Positions 1 to 7,400 of a stretch of DNA of 10,181 nucleotides are shown piece by piece. Each line of letters opens with the position of its first letter. The stretch's first letter is position 1. The position numbers and the translations under genes are program-made. Under the pieces are notes generated by a model. That model was not told the origin of the DNA. It did no database searches and saw only the letters and a list, made by a program, of their open reading frames with translations. The stretch comes from a bacterium (lineage in GTDB: Bacteria; Planctomycetota; Planctomycetia; Pirellulales; Pirellulaceae), in assembly GCA_030432015.1 (NCBI GenBank), contig JAUIHJ010000256.1, positions 1-10,181 of the forward strand, given 5' to 3'.

Positions 1-47
1 AATCCACCAACATCAATCCGGCAACTTATTTCCGCGCAGTTCCTTAG

Positions 48-77
48 GACAGCGCCACTTACGACAGCGCCACTAAA
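48..77. repeat. two tandem 15-bp units upstream of the MBL gene
   Basis: GACAGCGCCACT occurs at 48-59 and again at 63-74, giving two adjacent 15-bp units (48-62 and 63-77) that differ only in their last three bases. The repeat ends 28 bp before the ATG of the MBL gene, so it lies in its promoter or leader. A slippage duplication or a doubled regulator site are both possible; the sequence does not decide. I see no strong Shine-Dalgarno sequence and no clear -35/-10 pair in 1-105. Confidence 0.6.
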
Positions 78-105
78 CAGCAAACCAGGCCCCGAGTCTC
101 CCACC

Positions 106-1989
106 ATGAACCGAATCGCCTGCAACGTCCTGCTATGTCTGCTGGTGGTCAATCACACCGCGCGCGGCGATGACGCGCTACCTGCTGGTCTCAGCGTCAT
201 TCCCGGCGCCATCAATCGGGCGATCTTGACCCGCGAGGGAAAGCAGTTGGTCATCTATGGTGCGACCACCGACGATGCCCCCCACGCGGAAGTCGTCCTG
301 CTGACGCACGGTCGACGCGATGTCGTTTGGGCGGCGCGCCGTGTGACCGACGCCGGTGTCCGGGTGATCGCCCCGACCGGCGAGCGATATTGGCTGGAAC
401 AGCCTCACGAGTTCTGGGATGCGTTTACGACACAACGATTTCACGACTACGGCCAGCAGTCAACCAAAGTCGTTGCCCGGCCCCTGCCGGTGGCCCAGTG
501 GGTAGAAGACGGTCAGGTGATCCCCTGGCGCGGGCTGAAGGTGCGGACGATTGCGACGCCTGGGTACACGCGCGGCGCAGCCAGTTATCTGGTCGACATC
601 GACGGCCGCTCGGTTGCCTTCACGGGCGACTTGATCTATGGCGACGGTCAGTTGGTGGACCTGTATAGTTTTCAAGATGCCATTCCGGAAGCCAACATCC
701 GGGGTTATCACGGATACGGAAGCCGGCTGGCCGGCCTGGTCGCCAGCCTGGAAAAAATCGCCGCGGCCAAGCCCGATCTCATCGTGCCGGCTCGCGGGCC
801 GGTCATCGACACACCGCAGAAAGCGATCGCCAAACTAATCGGTCGTGTCCGGAAGCTGTACCACAATTATCTTTCGACCAACGCCTTGCACTGGTACTTC
901 AAGGAACCGCGGATGCGGCTCTGTGGCGAGCGCGTGTTGGGGGCCGGCGCGGACATCGATTTAATGCCCTACGCCAACCACGTGCAGACGCCGAATTGGG
1001 TGTTCGAAAATTCTACCAGCCGGTTGTTGATCTCCGATTCCGGCAGCGGATTCCTGATCGACTGTGGCAACCAGCGGGTGATCGAGGCGATCAAGGACTT
1101 AATGGCGAAGAAGCTCGTCAGCCGAGTCGAGGGTATTTTCGTCACCCACTATCACGATGATCACACCGACGCAGTGCAGGCTGCCGCTGAGGAATTTGGC
1201 TGCCCGGTCTATGCGACCGCCCAATACGCGGACATTCTGGAACGCCCCGAGGCGTATCATATGCCGGCGATGACGGCCAACGCGATCCACGATGTGACGA
1301 TCATGAAGGATGGCCAGTCGACCAAATGGCACGAATTCGAACTCACCTATTTCTTCTTTCCCGGTCAGGCGTATTATCACGGGGCGTTGCTGGCGAGGAA
1401 AGCGGACGAGCGTCCCATCTTCTTTATTGGTGACGCCTTTGCGCCGTCCGGCATTGATGACTATTGCGTGCTGAATCGCAACCTGGTGCACGAAGACGAT
1501 GGTTTCTTGAAATGTTTGAGCATGGTCCGGCACGCTCCCGGCAAGCCTTGGCTGATCAACGAGCACATTCCGTTCGTCTTCGAGTTCTCTCGCAGCGAAC
1601 TTGATTACCTGGAGACGCGGTATCGCGAGCGAATCGAGACGCTACGCGAACTGTTTCCGTGGGATGATCCCAACTACGGAATTGACGAGCAATGGGCCGT
1701 CTTCTATCCGTACGGTTCCCAGGTTGCATCGCAATCCGAGTCGGACCTGGAAGTGCGAATTACGAATCATTCGGCGATTCCCCGCACCTTCGAGATTCAG
1801 CCGCACGGCCACGGCGTCGAGATTCTGAAGTTTGACGCGGCAATCGAATTGGCCCCGCGACAGACCGGACGCATGAAGGTTCGCATCCGGGCACCCAAGA
1901 GTCCTCGAAACGCACTGGTCACGGCCGATGTCACCTCCCAAGGCATGGACTTTCGACATTGGGTTGAAGCCTTGGTGACGGTCAAGTGA
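106..1989 (+). CDS. secreted tandem metallo-beta-lactamase-fold hydrolase (degenerate N-domain, intact C-domain)
   Basis: The 627-residue protein starts with a signal peptide (residues 1 to about 21). Residues about 30-250 look like one MBL fold: a TPG-type motif at 151-153 and TGD at 173-175 are kept, but the HxHxDH loop is reduced to H68-G-R-R-D72-V, the next ligand His is Tyr154 and the last is replaced in PARGP (228-232). Residues about 285-515 form a second MBL fold with the full ligand set: H348, H350, D352, H353, H425, D443 and H487 (NEHIP). Residues about 540-627 look like a beta-sandwich (Ig/NEW3-like). The second domain should bind two metal ions and hydrolyse a substrate that I cannot name. 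The first is probably structural or substrate-binding. No strong Shine-Dalgarno precedes the ATG, which is common in planctomycetes, but the signal peptide begins directly at this Met. Fold assignment is by motif; the specific subfamily is unknown. Confidence 0.88.
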   Translation: MNRIACNVLLCLLVVNHTARGDDALPAGLSVIPGAINRAILTREGKQLVIYGATTDDAPHAEVVLLTHGRRDVVWAARRVTDAGVRVIAPTGERYWLEQPHEFWDAFTTQRFHDYGQQSTKVVARPLPVAQWVEDGQVIPWRGLKVRTIATPGYTRGAASYLVDIDGRSVAFTGDLIYGDGQLVDLYSFQDAIPEANIRGYHGYGSRLAGLVASLEKIAAAKPDLIVPARGPVIDTPQKAIAKLIGRVRKLYHNYLSTNALHWYFKEPRMRLCGERVLGAGADIDLMPYANHVQTPNWVFENSTSRLLISDSGSGFLIDCGNQRVIEAIKDLMAKKLVSRVEGIFVTHYHDDHTDAVQAAAEEFGCPVYATAQYADILERPEAYHMPAMTANAIHDVTIMKDGQSTKWHEFELTYFFFPGQAYYHGALLARKADERPIFFIGDAFAPSGIDDYCVLNRNLVHEDDGFLKCLSMVRHAPGKPWLINEHIPFVFEFSRSELDYLETRYRERIETLRELFPWDDPNYGIDEQWAVFYPYGSQVASQSESDLEVRITNHSAIPRTFEIQPHGHGVEILKFDAAIELAPRQTGRMKVRIRAPKSPRNALVTADVTSQGMDFRHWVEALVTVK

Positions 1990-1995
1990 TTACTT

Positions 1996-2090
1996 TGTTA
2001 ATACCGAAGGCATGTGATTTAAGCGCTTGGGATGCAAGCCCGGGGGATATGCACCCCAGGATAGAATCCAGCATGCCTTCGGAATTTGCA
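1996..2090. repeat. long inverted repeat with nested hairpins between convergent genes
   Basis: CCGAAGGCATG (2004-2014) is matched by its exact reverse complement CATGCCTTCGG (2072-2082). Pairing can continue outward with interruptions to about 1996/2090. The 57 bases in between hold GCTTG/CAAGC (2025-2029 with 2035-2039) and GGGG/CCCC (2042-2045 with 2054-2057), so the transcript could fold into a multi-branch junction. It begins 15 nt after the MBL stop codon and has no T-run on either side, so it is not a canonical intrinsic terminator. It may instead stabilise a 3' end, be a structured RNA, or be a repeat remnant. Confidence 0.6.
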
Positions 2091-2110
2091 AAAGCGCAAC
2101 TTCAACACTC
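2072..2110 (+). repeat. diverged intergenic repeat, copy A
   Basis: Aligned by eye without gaps to 8204-8242, this stretch matches at 28 of 39 positions. The best-kept blocks are ATGCC, CGG, GCGC and ACTTCAA. Its left end doubles as the right arm of the 11-bp inverted repeat. Both copies lie at or just beyond the 3' ends of genes. A family of short dispersed repeats is the simplest reading; a genome-wide search was not possible. Confidence 0.4.
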
Positions 2111-2133
2111 ACGCGTCGGGTTGCAAAACGTCA

Positions 2134-2167
2134 ATGCCTGTCGCAAGACGCACGACTTCAAAACGTG
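2134..2167 (+). repeat. diverged intergenic repeat, copy B (shorter)
   Basis: It begins ATGCC (2134-2138) like the other copies but is about 5 bp shorter in the middle. Positions 2148-2163 match 8224-8239 at 15 of 16 bases (core CGACTTCAAAA), and both continue into CGTG. In this copy GCACG (2150-2154) and CGTGC (2164-2168) can form a stem around the conserved loop. It lies 46 nt downstream of the stop codon of the small cytochrome gene on the minus strand. Confidence 0.45.
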
Positions 2168-2212
2168 CGCCGATGGGGCGACATAAGTCCTGCGTATGAC
2201 GAATCGCCCGGG

Positions 2213-2590
2213 TTAACGCAATTGCTTATGGCAGTTGACGCAACTGATCGTCATTTGGGTAAATGCCAGGGTGGCGCCGTCCAGATTCTCGGCTTCCGCT
2301 GCTTCGGCCAGATGGTCAACGGCAGATTGGAACACCTTTAACTGGGTTCGATACCCGTCGGGTTTGCGACGGACGAAGTACTCCAACTTGTTGAGCCCCT
2401 TCATGGCGTTTGCGTTCTCCGCAATCGTATCGTAATCTTCCAGCGCCAAGCCACTCAGAATCTGCTGGGTGTAGGTCAGTTTCTGCTTCATCCAAAAACT
2501 CGGGCCTTTGTCGTCGCCGTTTTCTTCCGCACAAAGACCTGCAGTGGCGACGGCAACCACCGCCACGCTCGCAAAGATTCTCGGGTACAT
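2213..2590 (-). CDS. small secreted c-type cytochrome, class-II (c'-like)
   Basis: This is an electron-transfer haem protein exported across the inner membrane. With the start at 2590 it has 125 residues: a signal peptide (1 to about 21, MYPRIFASVAVV...GLCA), then an all-helical body, and one haem-binding CVNCH at residues 117-121, only four residues from the C-terminus. A single CxxCH at the extreme C-terminus after a roughly 90-residue helical bundle is the layout of class-II cytochromes (c'/c556 type). An ATG at 2617 would add nine residues, but GGAGG lies 5 nt before the 2590 ATG and the signal peptide begins there. The gene is codirectional with the DUF1501/PSD1 operon but separated by 287 nt, so it probably has its own promoter. 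The partner is unknown; the PSD1 haems are candidates by proximity only. Confidence 0.88.
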   Translation of the reverse strand: MYPRIFASVAVVAVATAGLCAEENGDDKGPSFWMKQKLTYTQQILSGLALEDYDTIAENANAMKGLNKLEYFVRRKPDGYRTQLKVFQSAVDHLAEAAEAENLDGATLAFTQMTISCVNCHKQLR

Positions 2591-2595
2591 CCTGA

Positions 2596-2600
2596 CCTCC
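2596..2600 (-). promoter_or_regulatory. Shine-Dalgarno that fixes the cytochrome start
   Basis: On the minus strand GGAGG is followed by 5 nt and then the ATG at 2590. It also overlaps the alternative in-frame ATG at 2602-2600, which makes that Met and the one at 2617 unlikely starts. Confidence 0.75.
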
Positions 2601-2692
2601 ATGGTGTGAGTTGGCATTCTGGCTGCTGTTACAAGAAGTCACGCAACCGTCAATCGCATCCGCCCTCACCAAGAATGCAAACGCCGCGCCAA

Positions 2693-2725
2693 CCGGTCCG
2701 ATTGCGCCAATCGCGTTTGGACCGG
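2693..2725. repeat. nested inverted repeat in the DUF1501-cytochrome gap
   Basis: CCGGTCC (2693-2699) pairs with GGACCGG (2719-2725). Directly inside, GATTG (2700-2704) pairs with CAATC (2708-2712) around a CGC loop. This leaves a six-base bulge on one side and a 12-bp interrupted stem overall. It lies about 150 nt after the DUF1501 stop and about 100 nt before the cytochrome start on the minus strand. No T-run follows, so it could be a processing or 3'-end-protecting hairpin of the first operon, or part of the cytochrome leader. The rest of 2591-2877 shows no gene. Confidence 0.5.
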
Positions 2726-2877
2726 CTGCGTGCAACTTGATCGCCGCCCCCGGGGATCGCTCGGATCACTTGACCCTTCTTCGCGCGGCACCGCCTCCCC
2801 AGTTTCCCTCCGGCCGGCAGACACGTCACGAAGCGCGCAATACCGCACAGCCGAGCACTTCGAGATCACCCCGCGGC

Positions 2878-4362
2878 TCAGGCCAGCAGCTCTTGAATCA
2901 CATGACCGTGGACGTCGGTGAGTCGCCGGTCGATGCCATTATGATGGAACGTCAACCGTTGATGATCCAGGCCCAGCAAGTGCAGAATTGTCGCGTTGAG
3001 GTCGTGCACCGAGAGGACATTCTCGATCGCCTTGAAGCCGAGTTCGTCGGTCGCCCCGTGGCTCACCCCCGGCTTGACGCCGGCACCGCCGAGCCACGCC
3101 GTGAAGCCTTGCGGATTGTGATCTCGCCCTTGTGCCCCTTTTTGGAACATGGGCATACGACCAAACTCGGTGCACCAGACGACAAGCGTATCGTCCAGCA
3201 ATCCGCGTTGCTTGAGATCCCGAAACAGGGCCGCGGCCGGTTGGTCCAGAATTTCTCCATGGCCGTCATACTGTTCACGCAACTTTTGATGGCCATCCCA
3301 ATTCAATGCCCCGCCGCTGGCGTAGGCTCCGTTAAATAACTGCACGAATCGCACGCCGCTCTCGATAAGGCGTCGTGCCAAGATGCAGTTCCGCGCGAAC
3401 GACGCCTTGATGTCGTTCTTGGAATCGGCGCCGTACATCGTCAACGTCTGCTGGGACTCGGTGGACAGGTCACTGATGGCGGGAACGGACAGTTGCATGC
3501 GCGCCGCCAGTTCATAACTGGCAATCCTCGCAGACAGGCTACCATCGCCCGGATGATCTCGCAGGTGCGTTTCATTCAGCGTGCGCAGCAACGATCGTGC
3601 CGCGCGGTCCGCGGGCGCGCCAACCCCTGGTGGTGGCTTCAGATTGCCAATTGGCTGGCTGGTGCTGAACGGCGTGCCTTGAAAGACCGCCGGCAGGAAC
3701 CCCGGTCCCCAGTTGTTGACGCTGGCCTGTGGCACGCCGCGGGGATCCGGGATCGCCACGAAAGCGGGCAGATCTTGATTCTCCGTACCCAGCGCATAGC
3801 TGACCCACGCGCCGATACTGGGGAACCCGTCGAGTACAAAACCGGTCGAAAGAAAATTTTCGGCCGGGCCGTGGGTATTCGACTTGCTGGTCAGCGAATG
3901 CACAAACGCGACATCATCTGCTAACTCGGCCAGATGCGGGACCATCTCCGAAATCATCTTGCCGGTCTGTCCGCGGGGGCGAAACTTGTATTGCGGTTGT
4001 GCCAAGTTTCCGGAGGGCCCCTGAAATGTCACGGAGGGACCGCCCGGCAGCGGCTGGCCATCGCGTTTGATCAACTCGGGTTTGAAGTCCCACGTCTCAA
4101 GCTGGCTGCACGCGCCCGCACAGAAGATGACCAAGACATTCTTGGCCGCCGGAGCCATGTGTGGTGGACGTGGCGCATGCGGCCGCGCCAGGTCGATCGC
4201 GGGCGACCCACCCGACGCGCGAGCATTCGCCAGCAGGCCGTCACGCTGCAAGAGGCTGGCCAGCGCCACCGCACTCAGGCCCGAAACGGATCGGCCCAGG
4301 AAGTTGCGGCGATCCAGCAAGGTTCGTCCAGCGGTCGAAATTTCGTTGGATGGCATGGTCAT
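2878..4362 (-). CDS. DUF1501 protein with Tat signal, partner of PSD1 cytochrome
   Basis: The 494-residue protein belongs to DUF1501 (PF07394), which falls in the alkaline-phosphatase/sulfatase superfamily; its reaction has not been established. The N-terminus has a twin-arginine signal (RRNFLG, residues 18-23, then a hydrophobic stretch to about 46), so it should be exported folded. Family landmarks follow in order: a first metal/nucleophile-type segment at 79-95 (FCAGACSQLETWD), HGPAENFLSTG (164-174), TEFGRMP (398-404), GRDHNPQGF (412-420) and KPGVSHGATDELG (430-442). The length is normal for the family. The usual glycine-rich segment near 81-85 here has Cys81 and Cys85. The gene lies 49 nt downstream of the PSD1 gene, and this two-gene order is characteristic of planctomycetes. 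No clear Shine-Dalgarno is seen; Met3 is an equally possible start. Confidence 0.93.
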   Translation of the reverse strand: MTMPSNEISTAGRTLLDRRNFLGRSVSGLSAVALASLLQRDGLLANARASGGSPAIDLARPHAPRPPHMAPAAKNVLVIFCAGACSQLETWDFKPELIKRDGQPLPGGPSVTFQGPSGNLAQPQYKFRPRGQTGKMISEMVPHLAELADDVAFVHSLTSKSNTHGPAENFLSTGFVLDGFPSIGAWVSYALGTENQDLPAFVAIPDPRGVPQASVNNWGPGFLPAVFQGTPFSTSQPIGNLKPPPGVGAPADRAARSLLRTLNETHLRDHPGDGSLSARIASYELAARMQLSVPAISDLSTESQQTLTMYGADSKNDIKASFARNCILARRLIESGVRFVQLFNGAYASGGALNWDGHQKLREQYDGHGEILDQPAAALFRDLKQRGLLDDTLVVWCTEFGRMPMFQKGAQGRDHNPQGFTAWLGGAGVKPGVSHGATDELGFKAIENVLSVHDLNATILHLLGLDHQRLTFHHNGIDRRLTDVHGHVIQELLA

Positions 4363-4385
4363 GGATGGACTTCAGGGCGGTGAAT

Positions 4386-4406
4386 CCCCTGCCAAGCGGC
4401 AGCGGG
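4386..4406 (-). promoter_or_regulatory. intercistronic hairpin between PSD1 and DUF1501 genes
   Basis: CTGCC (4389-4393) and GGCAG (4398-4402) close an AAGC loop. CCC (4386-4388) and GGG (4404-4406) extend the stem past one bulged base. It fills the centre of the 49-nt gap in the operon and has no downstream U-run. It may tune the ratio of the two proteins by partial termination, processing or mRNA protection. This is inferred from base complementarity alone. Confidence 0.4.
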
Positions 4407-4411
4407 TGAAA

Positions 4412-7400
4412 TCATGGCAGAAAAAGAAACTCGTTGCTATTGAACAATACACGGCAAACCGTCGGCAGGCCGTGCTCCCCTGCAGTTTTGAAGCAGGCGA
4501 TCGCTTCCGCTTCGGATGGCCGACGGCCCACCATCAGCAGCCAGACACGTTCAATTTGAGCGACGAGGTCATCACCTGCCTCCTGCTCGACACGCTGGGT
4601 CAAGGCCTCAGCCTGCTGCATGACGAACGGACTATTGAAGAGGTTCAGCGCCTGAATCGCCGTTGTTGACCGGCTCCGTGTGGGCGTCGCCTGCCCGGCA
4701 TCGGGGCAATCGAAAGCGCCGAAGACGGGGACGGACTCCATGCGAATTCGATGCGCGTAGATCATCCGCCGCAGTTCCTCCGGCGTGAACGCATCGAGGG
4801 GTGGGAATCCGCTCAAACCACCCCGCGTCTTAAAGAAATTGAAGCCCGGTCCTCCCATCTTCAAGTTTAGTTGGCCGCTGATCGCGAGCATGCTGTCGCG
4901 AATCGCCTCCGCTTCCAGACGCCGCGAGGGAAACCGCCACAACAGGCGATTGTCCGCATCGACAACCACCCCCTGCGGGTCAATCCGGGCTGACTGCTGG
5001 TACGTACCCGAAGTCAGAATGGCCCGATGCAGGTTCTTGATCGACCAGCCATTCCGGATGAAGTGGGCCGCTAATTGATCCAAGAGTTCTGGGTGCGAAG
5101 GAGGCAAACCGTTCAGCCCAAAATCGCTTGGCGTGTCGACGAGCCCCTGTCCGAAATGCCCCTGCCAAATCCGATTCACTAAGACACGTGCCGTAAGCGG
5201 GTTCGTGTCGGTGGCGATCCAGTGCGCCAGTGCCAGGCGTCTGGCGGATTCCGAGCTATCCTTGTCGCAGGTAACCTGCCCCAGCGCCCGCGGCACCTGC
5301 GGGGCGATTGGGTCCAACGGTTGTTCCGGGTCGCCCCGCCGCAACACGTGCGTCTGGTCGGGCTCACGAAACTTCCCGCCGTAGACGAGGACCGGCTTCT
5401 CCAGTTCGACCTTTTGTGCTCGCAGATGTTCCAGTTCAGTGATCAGGGCGGGCAGCGCGGTCGATTCTTTACCCGCGGCCGCGCGCCGCAAGTTTGCCAC
5501 CCTGTCAAACGGCGTTCCCGGCCCCAGACGGTCGTCCGAGCGGGCAACGGTCGTCCACTGGTCGCCGTCAAGCGAAACATCGATGTGGTAGCGCACGGGC
5601 AGGCGATCCAAGAATTTTCCTTCACGGTCACGTGACCATTCGATGCGGTCGATCGTGGCGACCCTGGGAAATTCAAGCTGGACCCAGCCGCCCCCGTGCT
5701 GATTGGAAATCCAACTCTGGCTGTTGCCGTACCGACCGTCGTTGATGTGCTTGAGCTGATGAATTCCCGTCTCAGAATAATTGCCGGAGGACGAGGCCTT
5801 GGTGCCGTGTTCGGCCAACGCAATGTTCAGCGGCAGCTCGCCAGTGGTGAACACTTCGAGCTCATCGAGACAGGGTTGATGGCGATTGTCGTCAATCGTT
5901 GCGAGTGTCGCGAAGCGAATAAACCGCGCGTCAATCGCCGCGATCCGCTCGACATTGTGACGCGGGCTGACCGGCGCACGCAGTTGCGGCAGTCGTCTGT
6001 CATCGGTCTTGTCGGGCTCGTTGTCGGCATCGCCGGAATCGACCTCCTGGCAGACAATCACGTCGGCGGTTATGCCGGTCCCGGTATCGCCACCGCGGAG
6101 AACAAGCTTGCTGGTGGGCGTCAGTTCATGAATGCCAGTATTCAGCAGGCCACTCCAGAGCGGCTTCTTTTCCGATTCGCCGTCACGAACCCCCGCAAAA
6201 TAATATTGGTCAACGCGGGCAATTTCTTGCTGGTCGTCCTGGGTCTGCAGGTCTCCGTCACGGTCAAGCACATAACGGGCGTCGCGGGTGTGCACGCCGC
6301 TCCCGTGGGCTCCCCACGAAACCCAGATGCGGAAACGGCCCGCCACGCGCGGGTCCCAGGTAAACACATCCTGCCCGGGCTTGTTGGGCCACCACGTATA
6401 GCGGCCGCCGCTGAGGTTGGCGACCCGCTCCGCATCGCCCGCATCGTCGCGATATCCTCGACCTGGGCCGGCGGGATTGGTCCCATGACCGTTCTTGACG
6501 GCCAGTGAGGTAACACTTTCCGTGGACTCGTCGTCAATGACGATCGTGCGCCCGGCAAAGGCCAGCGGCTCGAAACGTCGCAACTTGGCAGTTAACCCAT
6601 CGATCTTGGGGACCAGCGTGGCGGCCCGTTGCAGACGATCTTCTCTGGCCGCATCGCGGACCTCCCGATCCCCATATTCGACCCCGGCAAAAAAGGCCTG
6701 CATCGCGTAGTAGTCTTCCTGCGTCAACGGGTCGAACTTATGGTCATGACAGCGCGCGCAGCCAAGCGTCATGCCGACGAAGGTCGCCGAGGTGCCGACG
6801 ATGATCTCGTCGAGCGAATCTTGGCGAGCGAGACGCTTGGAGGCGTCGTCCTTGCCGATCTGGCCGGGCAGCAGGACCGCCGCGGCGACAAGAAAACCGG
6901 TCGCCGCGTCTTCGCCTGTCGTGTCGCCCGCCAGTTGGTCGACGACGAACTGGTCGTAGGGTTTGTCGTCATTCAAAGCACGAATCACGTAGTCGCGGTA
7001 GCGCCAGGCGTGGGGGCGAGGTGTGTTCACCTCGAACCCATGAGTATCGGCATAGCGCACCACATCCAGCCAGTGCTGCGCCCACCGTTCGCCGTACCGC
7101 GCGCTCCCCAGCAGGTAGTCGATCAATTCACGGATCGCCAGTCGGTTCAGCGGCCGGTCAGGGGGCGAGGGCCGGTCCGCTGCCGAACCGCTCGCCAACG
7201 GCTGGGTCAAGCGTGCCGACCAGGTGGTGATTTCTTCGAGCGACGGTGGCAGGCCGTGCAGATCAAGGAACATCCTGCGAATCAACGTGACCGCGTCGGC
7301 CGGCGGATTGCGACGTAAGCCAGCATCGGTCAGCCGTGCGTCAATCCAGGGATCGATGAGGTCGCCGTCTGCGACCGCCCCTGCTGGCACTGTGGATGAG

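Noticed and set aside
1996..2090. tRNA or attachment site in the branched inverted repeat
   Set aside because: There is no acceptor/anticodon/T-loop consensus, no CCA-like end and no integrase gene in the window.
2524..2590. Lipoprotein signal (Cys near residue 20) in the small cytochrome
   Set aside because: The residue before the Cys is Leu, not Gly/Ala/Ser, so the lipobox is not met; ordinary signal peptidase cleavage after LCA fits better.
2591..2617. Longer start for the small cytochrome
   Set aside because: GGAGG lies 5 nt before the ATG at 2590, and the extra residues would put charged residues ahead of a normal signal peptide.
2611..3339. 242-residue plus-strand open frame
   Set aside because: It mostly overlaps the DUF1501 gene on the other strand, has the low-complexity Arg/Pro/Ala make-up of an antisense frame and no recognisable motif.
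5696..6508. 270-residue plus-strand open frame
   Set aside because: It lies wholly antisense to the PSD1 gene, whose frame carries clear family motifs across the same stretch.
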